Assembly (NCBI RefSeq): GCF_954871325.1
Contig: NC_088776.1
Coordinates: 41,868,569 to 41,932,568 of the forward strand
Direction: 5' to 3'
DNA: 64,000 nt
DNA from: Gordionus sp. m RMFG-2023
Lineage: Eukaryota; Nematomorpha; Gordioida; Chordodea; Parachordodidae
Positions 55,905-64,000 of the stretch are shown here, piece by piece. The notes beneath the pieces were generated by a model. The model saw only the letters and a list, made by a program, of their open reading frames with translations, was not told the DNA's origin and made no database searches. The position numbers and the translations under genes are program-made. The stretch's first letter is position 1, and each line of letters begins with the position of its first letter.

Positions 55905-56140
55905 GTGACTGTGACACGGCTTTTATATATATTATAGATTATAGATATTATATATAGATATTATCATCTCCCCAAGGATGGAACTACCAAGTTAAGATTA
56001 AGAAAAAAAATCTTTGCTGGGATTCGAACCCGAAGCCATCATATTTGTAAGCGCATATGCTTTTAAAAATTCACGATTTTTTAAATATATATTATAAATT
56101 GTGAACTGTGACACGGCTTTTATATATATTATAGATAGAT
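55905..56140 (-). repeat. tRNA-like (SINE-type) sequence 2 with flanking 30-bp direct repeats
   Basis: The B box GGGTTCGAATCCC lies on the - strand at about 56020-56032. The AAAAGC...ATTTTTTAAATATAT leader is shared with sequence 1. The stretch CTGTGACACGGCTTTTATAT, plus a further ten bases, occurs on both sides (55908 and 56107), giving about 30-bp direct repeats. Such long repeats fit LINE-mediated insertion or a local duplication. Confidence 0.5.
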
Positions 56141-56275
56141 AGAGAAATAATACAAATAAATCCAGGTATATTTTTGCTCTGGGTGGTCAAAGGTCTCAAT
56201 AGGACCTTTTTTTATAGATAGCAATATTTTTCGCACAAAATACGCTGTATTTTTGTATTCTCCGCCTCAAATTAG

Positions 56276-56387
56276 CTCTATGCATTCACAGTTAGCCCAA
56301 ATTCGTGGCAAAGTATACAAAATAAACTGTATTTTGTAAATTTTTATAAATTTCGTCTGAAATTCGAGCTAACTGTGAATGCAGGAT
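56276..56387. mobile_element. Second piggyBac-like MITE copy
   Basis: A diverged relative of 18536-18640. The left side reads TGCATTCACAGTTAGCCC and the right side AGCTAACTGTGAATGCAGG. The TTAA target is seen as TTAG on both sides. Non-coding. Confidence 0.65.
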
Positions 56388-56718
56388 TAGGGGACTAGGA
56401 GTCACTGGATATAATATAAATTATTTTGATAATATATTTAAAAGAGAAGTATTAGTCTATTCCTAGAATGAGTAATAATATCTATAAGTATTATGTACCA
56501 AAATAAGGAATTAATTAAGCCATTCCTTAATTTATTCGACCCCCCCCCCCATTAAAAAAATTAAATTAAAATAAAACGATTAAAATTTCTCTTAGATAGG
56601 AACAAAGCAATTAGTTATAGTTATTTTAGTGTTTACAAAAATGCATTTAGTTTATATTTTCAAATTAATAATTTTGGCTGGATCGGACCTTAAAATAAAT
56701 AATAATTTTATACCGGGC

Positions 56719-57018
56719 TTATAAATATATTAAACTTTGAGCTTGGCACGCGCTAAAAGATTGAATTTGTGGGGCTCTAACTCTTATCTTTAATAATATG
56801 ATTGGGTTTCCTTGTACTAGACCCTCTGCTTTCCTCTGAATAAAAATAGGCCACCCTCTTATTGCCTCGCTTAAATCAGTAGACATATGATCGCCTTTAT
56901 AAATACACATTTTATTTTTTAATAAATTTAGTTGAAAGTTTTCGCCATAATATTTATTTTTACCTCTTTCAAAAGTCGTTATTAAGTTGTACTCAAAAAT
57001 AAAAATATGGTCTAACAT
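56719..57018 (-). CDS. Unrecognised 99-codon open frame
   Basis: A single open frame starts MLDHIFIFEYNLITTFERGK and ends SACQAQSLIYL. It uses a wider set of amino acids than the surrounding AT-rich noise (Trp, Gln, Arg, Pro, Cys all present), which is why I list it. I do not recognise a domain, and there is no membrane segment, zinc site or signal peptide. No splice-linked neighbour was found. It could be one exon of a gene, a transposon fragment or chance. Confidence 0.3.
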   Translation of the reverse strand: MLDHIFIFEYNLITTFERGKNKYYGENFQLNLLKNKMCIYKGDHMSTDLSEAIRGWPIFIQRKAEGLVQGNPIILLKIRVRAPQIQSFSACQAQSLIYL

Positions 57019-57551
57019 TGCAATTATACCTTTTTATACTTTAATTACCTATTTTCGTTGTTATTAGAAATCATTAAAATATATTTTATATGTTAATAAA
57101 ATTTGAAAGTAGGTTAATAATCATCGTTACTGAATTAACATTAAAATAAAAATATTTATTTTATAATATCCTTTTTTAAAAAAGCACGTTTTTCTTTACG
57201 TTTCATATATTATTCATTTTACAAAATAAAATAAGAATTTTTTAAAAATATTACATAAATATAACTACTACAACATTTTAATAGAAATATCTTGTAAGGT
57301 ATTCATTAATTTAACTTTCTAAAAGTATTGTTTGGATGCGTCTCAGAATGTTGGATAGTTTGTCAACTATTCTCTTTCTTACAATTACGATCGTATTCAC
57401 GATAGCTGAAAACTTTGAAGGATATTCATTTACGGAGAGTATATAATATTAATATATTTTTAAAATATAAAAATTTTATATTTGCTAAAATAAAGATAAT
57501 TTTTTATAATATTTTTAAGGTAGACTAATTATTATGGCCATTGCAGATAGG

Positions 57552-57723
57552 TAGTGTTGTTAACCGGTTCTGTTTAGCTGATTTTAAATTAAGATTTTAA
57601 ATTTCATTAATAGATGTTCAAACCATTCTACCATCTATGAGCAAAATTAATAGGCTTGAATAATATTTTTGGCTAAAATATTAGGTTAACCGTTTTTAAA
57701 AATCGAGCCATTTAATAATACTA
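57552..57723. mobile_element. TAGTGTTG-family MITE, diverged copy
   Basis: This 172-bp copy starts TAGTGTTGTTAACCGGTTC and ends CATTTAATAATACTA. Flanking CAGATAGG and CAGATTGT share the first five bases. The middle keeps the AATATTTTTGGCTAAAATATT hairpin core of the family. Confidence 0.7.
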
Positions 57724-57862
57724 CAGATTGTTTATCTAGTTATACCAAATTAAAATTTTGAAATCAGGAGTGTGTTCACTTTTAAGCTTAACTCTAAAAA
57801 AATATGTTCTTGAATTAGAAATTAGGAAAAATTTTATAACAAATGTTATTATGTATAAAAAG

Positions 57863-58032
57863 ATGGTTGTACGATTGATGTTGCTATCAATGTTACTCAA
57901 ACATTTTCAGAGGGTGATTTTAAAATTAACAACCATTGCTTAAAATGTGACTGCAAAAAGGTCTCCAAAACTATGTTTTATTTCAACTGCCAAGGGTATA
58001 TACCTAAATTAAAATTTTACCTCTATACTTGA
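57863..58032 (+). other. Possible orphan exon encoding a Cys-rich segment
   Basis: An open stretch after an AG acceptor-like site reads GCTIDVAINVTQTFSEGDF and then NNHCLKCDCKKVSKTMFYF, ending in TGA at 58030. Four Cys within 30 residues and regular residue use suggest coding, perhaps the last exon of a secreted or extracellular protein. No upstream exon was found and no family recognised, so it may be chance. Confidence 0.25.
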
Positions 58033-58099
58033 TTATTAAAAAAATATTTTTAAATTTTGATTGGTTTATAAATTCCAAATTAATATACCATAGGCCTAG

Positions 58100-58995
58100 C
58101 TCTGGAAGGGGGCAAAATGAAATCCCTCCTCATAAAATTTGCTGTAAATATCATCTTAAGCGAATATTACGCTCCCTCCTTCCTAGACACCCCTACCCCC
58201 TCTTTTAAAAAAATGTATACCTATATGATACTGATATTTTATATCATAAGTTTATTTTATTTTGGTTAATCTAAGGCAAAACAATATATTTTAATCCTGA
58301 AATAGTTTTTGATTTTTGTTGCCGAACCCTATAAATCTGTGCAATTCACTTATGACAACCTAAAAATAAATGTCAAAAGCAAGAAATATTTTATAAATGA
58401 TTATATTTCAAGGACCGGAAATCAAAATGTAAAAGCAATCTAAAATCATATGATATTATATTAATTTACTCTAAAATGTTATATTTTATTTATAACTAAA
58501 TTTGACATTAAAACAGTAGCCTCTCTTTCTTATGACATGAAATGTTCAATTATTTTAATAAATTAAGTGCTAAGCACACTTTACCCCCCCCCCCTCCCTC
58601 CTCTAGTGTGACATCAATCAAATATTATCTAAAGAAATTTTATATAAATTTATTAAATTTTTAATGATGATTTCAAGATGTAAGATAAAAAGGTTGCTGG
58701 ATTCGAATTGTCGCAAAAATCAAAATTTACAATTACCTTACCCGATGTGCTGTCCTATATACACATGCCTAGATGAAAATAAGATATATTAAAAAAATTA
58801 AAACAAAATATTTTTTTGTATGAAACTGTATTATTAATCTTATTAGCATTATTATACTCATTGATTAATTATAGTAAAATGCCAATTATATTGTAAAAAA
58901 AAATAATATTGTGCTATGCTAATAATAAATTATATCAAGTTTTATCATTATATCTATTTCTAAGTTTTCTTTTTATCAGTGAAAGTGAAAGAATA
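58100..58995. other. AT-rich interval with C-rich runs, no gene
   Basis: Near 58092-58130 a CATAGGCCTAGCTCTGG stretch resembles a decayed end of the CATAGGYGTAGCC element. A GGATTCGAATTG word at about 58700 is B-box-like without a partner. Otherwise low complexity. Confidence 0.35.
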
Positions 58996-59002
58996 TCTAT
59001 TA

Positions 59003-60086
59003 GGGGTATATTATTATTTTTATGATATTTTTTTTTTAAAAATTAATATATCAATTTTTTATTTTTCTACAAATTTTTAATTAAGATATTTTAAAAAGTA
59101 TTTTTCTACAAAATTTTGTATTGGGGGTCAAATATAGGAATCTTAATTGCGCAGCGTTTATATATGGGGAGAGGGGGGGGGAGGGGGGTAGGAGAATTTT
59201 GCCTACAAATTTAATTTTTTATTTAGTGGTAATAAATTAAATTTATTTATTTTAGATATAATCGGTTAGAACGAACAAATTATTTCCACTATCGGGTTAA
59301 TTAGTCGTCATTGGTCTAAATGACAGATCGATCCACACCAAAAAAGTAGAAAGGCTGTGGCAGAATCTAAAAGAAAATTAATAAAGACATGGGGATCGGG
59401 ATAATATTCATGAATATCTTCTTGAATATAGATATTTTCGAAGATATCTATTATTAAATGATATTTTTTTTCATTTTATTAATGATTGTATAATAATATA
59501 TTTCAATTTAATGAATAAAATTGCGTCATTTAATACTATATTTCGATTTAACCCTTCACTACAAAGGTAAAAAAATCACTTAAACTTCAAAGGTGGGGTC
59601 AATTTTACCCCTATTTTAGATTATTATTTATTTCCAGAACAAAGTTATGCTAATTTTCCTAAAGTTGCTTAAATTTTATTTATTTATGAGATCTTCCTTT
59701 AATTATAGTATTATATCCGAATAAATTTAAAATGCAATGTTTCATCTACCAAAAATTTACCTTACCCCTATACCCCCTTTAAAAACTTTGTAGGCATTTA
59801 GTAATTTTCCAAAAGTTGCTAAATATTTTTTTATTTATTGGGATCTTCCTCTAATTATAGTATTATCAGCAAAAAAAAATTTTAAATAAAAAATTTCATC
59901 TACCAAAAATTTTTTAAAATTTTAAAATATCTTAAATAAAAATTTGTAGAAAAACTTTTTTTAAATATCTTAAATAAAAATTTGTAGAAAAATCTTTTTT
60001 AAAATATCTTAAATAAAAATTGATTTATTAATTTTTTAAAAAAATAACAAAATATAATAAAATAAAAAAAAATAATATACCCCCCA
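59003..60086. mobile_element. Inverted-repeat element with GGGGTATATTATT ends
   Basis: The left arm (59003-59115) starts GGGGTATATTATTATTTT. The right arm (59925-60086) ends AATAATATACCCC. Both arms contain the unit ATCTTAAATAAAAATTTGTAGAAAAA (one and a half copies left, three copies right). No target duplication is readable. G-runs at 59165-59190 are inside. Non-coding. Confidence 0.55.
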
Positions 60087-61387
60087 AAAATGGCAATAAC
60101 CACTTAGTAGAGAGCCTAGCAAGAATTAAAAATAATTTAGCAAGTTAATTATTAGTAAAATGAAGCAGATTTTATTTTTAAAAAAATTATTTTTTATTAA
60201 TATTTTAATAACAATTAACTAAGAGCAATTACATAAAAAAATTTAAAATTCTATTTATCATCACTAGCGCCACATAAGTGACATAAATAATAAATTTCTA
60301 AAATAAATGGCAGTTTTATATCAATTCCTTATATCTCAACATACCCCTTATTCCAAGACTTAATTTACTCTCAACGAGCTAAAATTATAACACCCAGTAG
60401 GCATATTATTCTCAATCAAATGCCCCGACTTGAGATCTTAAATACAATTAATCTCTATAGTTGGGTAATGACGAATCGGATAATTTGGCTCTATCCACAG
60501 ATACGTCAGAGTTTATCTGTTAGCATTAAGGCGTCTAATTTATATCAGTTTCTTTCAAATTTGAGCTGCTATTTTTAAGATCTCCGAGAAAAAGTAACAA
60601 TTTTCGGCTAAAAATTGGCTTAAACGGCTAAAAATATAGTAAAGACTAGAGTATTAAAGTGGTCTCGATGATCTTTGCCCTATATAGTTGCAAGACATAC
60701 CGAAATCGCGAGTTTTCTCAAGGTCTACCCTCTTAGTCAATCTAATTTTTATCTTAAACATCATTATTGTAAGTAAAGTTTCCAAAAGTTATCCCAATAC
60801 TCTTTGGAGCACGTCTAATATCCCTTAAAAGGAAGAATCCATTTTTCGTAGGACTCCCTCTAAAATAAAATTCCTTAGAATCCGCTCAAACCCATAGTTA
60901 ACTCCGAAAACCCCACAAATTTGGATTTTCAAAGGCCGTGTTACCCATATTTTTTCAAATTATCTTCCCCATGTACATACTTTTTGAGACTTTGTTTTAA
61001 AAACGTTTTCAACATACTTAAAAAGGACCTATCTGATCTAACCTTCCTCAAAATTTCCCCAAAATATAAAATTTATACTCTGCAGCTATTATTCTTGCAT
61101 TCTCGTCATAAATTCAACCAGGACTCAACCAGTCACAACTCAGGATCCAGTAAGATAATACACTAGCTCTCTTCTTTACTGATATGGATACAATTTACTT
61201 AATCATGCACTTGGATAGCGTTCCTAGAAGCCTCCTTGATGAACTCTTTAAGGTCTCAAAAATTATCGATGAGCAGCTCCTTCGCTGGTTTGCCATCTAA
61301 CTTAAATAATTGTAAAATCTCTTCCTCGCTGATCCCACTCTTTACCCTTAATTTTATTTACATCTTAAAGTTAATACATAACTTTCT
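60087..61387. other. Interval without supported feature
   Basis: Composition is more balanced than average at 60350-61300, and a decayed coding region may be hidden there, but no motif could be read on either strand. The open frame at 60921-61166 (+) has no recognisable family. Confidence 0.35.
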
Positions 61388-62990
61388 GTTGTGTTATAAC
61401 TAATAATTTGGAATTTCCCGATTATGACTTTAAACTATTCGAGGATAGTGATATATTTGTTTTGCATTTCTGGTATGTATCCCAATTAATAATTAAGATA
61501 GCGGCTACCGTATCAATTAAAAATAAAAGTTGAGATTGAATTGTAATATTTTCCATGAAATTTTTGGCTGAATATGCAACTTGTATCGTTAAATCCTTGG
61601 ATTATAGAAATCTTTGAATGAATTTGTAGTTTGAACCTCATCGAAATGTTTGGATAAAATTGTAGCTTATATCGCCACGAAATGTTTGGATGAAATTGTA
61701 ACTTTTATCGCAACAAAATGTTTGATGAATTTCCAGGTATCGTATCCAAATCTTTGAATGAATTTATAGTTTGTACCTCATCGAAATGTTTGGATGAACT
61801 TGTAGTTTGTATCGCATCTAAATCATTGAATGAAATTGTAGTTTATATTGCATCAATATTTTGGATGAACTTGCAGTTTGTCTCGCATCGAGCTTTGAAT
61901 GAATTGATAGTTTGAATAGCATCGTAATCTTTGAAAGAATTTGCATTTTGATTCGTATCGATCTAATGTTTGTGGAAATCAGTTGGTTGAAATTCGCATG
62001 TATCTATCTTATTTTTTAATTAATTTGAAGGTTGAATCGTATCAATTCATTCTTCATTGAAATCGCGATGTTGAACTTCGCGGAAATCTATCTTACTTTT
62101 CTTATCATATTCGGAACTTGTTTCTACATACTTTAGCAATATGTCCTATTTAATTGCAGCTGCTATAACATATAGCTGTGAAAGTACGAAAATGAGACCC
62201 TCCAAGTCCTATACAAACTCCAAAAGGCTTTTGTGTATTGATCTTGAATGTCGACTTATTATTTTTATAATTATTATTAACATAATTTCTATTAATTTGA
62301 CACATTGTTTCCAGGTTCGATGTAGATTGCTGTCTCGCTACTTCTATCTCGAATTTTCCATCTCAGTAGACATTTCTAACGCTTTACTAAAAATGATATC
62401 CTCCGTGGTTAATAGATATAATGTAATGGCGATGTTAGACAGACCTTCAATGAACTTATCTCGTAAAGAATGATCTAATGCATCACCAAATGCAGTTAAT
62501 TGCTAAATATTTTAGTCTTTGGGCAAATTAAGGTGTAGATTTGTTTTACTTTGGTTTGTAAGTTGGAATTTCCACCTTTGGATTATAGTAAAAGTTTTTG
62601 AAGTCAAGTATCTTTTAAGAATATCAATTAGTTCTATTAAAGATCCTCTGGCTTAATAGGTGCACATATATCATACATTATTCAATAGATTTTATGATCT
62701 AGGTTAGTTAGAAATAGGGAATGTTTTTGTATCTCCTCTGCATTTACGGCTATACAGAAATTTCTAAATCTAGATAAATACGTCTCCAAATCTTCTTCCT
62801 CTTGTAAGGCTATTTGAACATTTGTATTAATCTCCATTCTTTGACTCGCAGCACCAATTTGTTGTGTTATAATTAGTAATTTTAAATTAAATTTGATATA
62901 AAAAGAAATTGAAATTGGAATAAAACAAAATTGAAATCTGAATACTATGTATTAATTATCAATCTGCTTTTATATCTATAAATTTAGTAA
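61388..62990 (-). pseudogene. Candidate gag-bearing LTR fossil, minus orientation
   Basis: Gag-like coding on the - strand begins MEINTNVQIALQEEEDLETY (about 62837) and later shows GHIAKVCRNK, like the end of a zinc knuckle (about 62130). At 61600-62060 lie degenerate tandem units of about 45 bp (AAATSTTTGGATGAANTTGTA). A primer-site-like TTGGTGCTGCGAGTC follows a CACAACA end at 62860, and TGTTGTGTTATAA recurs at 61388, suggesting short, decayed LTRs. No pol was found. Several breaks; age old. Confidence 0.5.
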
Positions 62991-63628
62991 ATAAATTCCC
63001 ATTGGGCCTGAAAATGTTGTCATTTGCAGACCTCTGGTGGTAAATGTATGGGAAAATAAAAGTGGCATATCATTTATAAATGGATTCTTTGGGCAGAAGG
63101 TAAAATTCATTATGATCTGCTGTTTCCAATGTCATCCTGACTAGAGGTCTGCAATGGGCAAGTTTTGGTGCACCTGCCTGCTCATTTATTTAAAAATTTT
63201 GTTTAACTTGCCTGTCCAATCTTTAAAAATTATTATATTGCTTGATTTGGCTCTTTATATATTTTTAAAGTTTTTTAATTTAACTTATAAATGTTGTGAA
63301 TGTTAGAATTTGCATAAAGATTTCTTTTGGATTTTGTTGTACTTTATGTAATTTGCATAAAGAATTTTTGTGGATTTATTGTTATAACGCGTTATAAAAA
63401 GATTATATTTGAATAGTTATGATTAGTTATAAGAAGATTAAAAAGGCAAATTTTTACGATATAAAAGATCTTTGTTTTTTTTAAATTATTAATTTTTTTA
63501 ATTTTATTTAATTTTATTTTATTTTTTTATGATTTTTACTATTATAATTTTGAATAAAGAATTAAAGTTGATTTTATGATTTCGTAATTCCTAATTATTA
63601 TTAATTTCCTTTTATATATATATATATA
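62988..63628. repeat. Inverted duplication, right copy (flank plus truncated LTR)
   Basis: Reverse complement of 54735-55373: 62988-63291 is the flank and 63292-63628 is the LTR, cut off in the (TA)n run. The flank seems identical, and the LTR part differs by only a few bases by eye. The copies are 7.6 kb apart and face each other. Confidence 0.9.
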
Positions 63629-63629
63629 A

Positions 63630-64000
63630 TTTTACAACACAAAACAAAATATTCAAATATATGATTTTTCAAATAATATTTTTAGATAAGAATATACATT
63701 TTCTAAATCTACTATATTCTAATTAACACTTTCGTTCCCCACTAGTCTTTGTACTGACCAACTATAAAGCACATATCAAGAAGTAAATTGAGAAGTTTTC
63801 AACCTATAATTTATCCTCTTTTCTAGCCACATGCCTCCATTTCTTCAAAAATGGATGGTATTGGATTCTCTATCTCTTATCTCTTTCAATCGCAGCCTAG
63901 ATATATTCTATGCCTCCAGCTATTCCTTAGTTGTCTAGCGGTCTCCTCAGTCTGATCATCACCTCTTGCACGCCCTTAAAATGTTAGTATTTAATTAATC
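63630..64000. other. Right edge, no feature seen
   Basis: Sequence beyond the truncated LTR copy. Composition is less AT-rich at 63720-63960. No coding or repeat motif recognised. Confidence 0.4.

Noticed and set aside
60400-61387. Host gene in the more balanced-composition stretch
   Set aside because: No domain, splice-consistent exon chain or conserved motif could be read on either strand.

Overview
This window is strongly AT-rich animal-type nuclear DNA dominated by transposable elements. It carries two clear host genes and one probable small one. I infer an animal or close holozoan for three reasons: an interrupted FGFR/VEGFR-class tyrosine kinase, a spliced 26S proteasome lid gene, and many hAT elements, non-LTR retrotransposons and Ty3-type LTR fossils. 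The shortest introns are only 40-49 bp, which fits a compact-intron invertebrate. I cannot name the species.

Host genes. PSMD7/Rpn8 lies on the + strand (9486-18127) and can be modelled completely: eight exons in consistent phase giving 322 residues. Introns 1-5 are 40-49 bp, but intron 6 is 7,254 bp because mobile elements have piled into it. A receptor-type tyrosine kinase lies convergently on the - strand (six exons, 23776-18292). It has a full catalytic domain, but its ectodomain and membrane exons are not recognisable in the window. The stop codons of the two genes are 164 bp apart and their candidate poly(A) signals almost touch. A two-exon, 113-residue, three-pass membrane protein follows on the - strand (28328-27622).

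Layout. 1-6710: a hAT transposon relic split by a young Ty3-type LTR element (394-5838). 6711-8710: a Ty3-type pol fossil. 8830-9243: a near-perfect long palindrome just upstream of PSMD7. 11358-15487: inside PSMD7 intron 6, a 4.13-kb foldback hAT-type element whose arms are 119-bp-period arrays. 15826-17178: another hAT element, inside an older pol fossil. 18.3-23.8 kb: the kinase gene with MITEs in its introns. 23.8-27.4 kb: a foldback of GCGAA-rich arms enclosing other elements. 30.6-34.2 kb: a decayed but full-length hAT transposon. 35-47.6 kb: repeat elements, an LTR fossil, LINE relics and a second minisatellite-armed foldback hAT. 48-64 kb: a GC-rich-ended hAT, a short LTR element, tRNA-like repeats, small MITEs, and a near-identical inverted duplication of an LTR/flank junction.

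The transposons interact by nesting. At least seven hAT-type insertions are framed by identical or one-mismatch 8-bp target duplications, so their order of arrival can be read directly. I found no CRISPR array, no rRNA gene and no convincing functional tRNA. The most unusual structures are the foldback elements with satellite-like arms, one of which inflates a housekeeping-gene intron.
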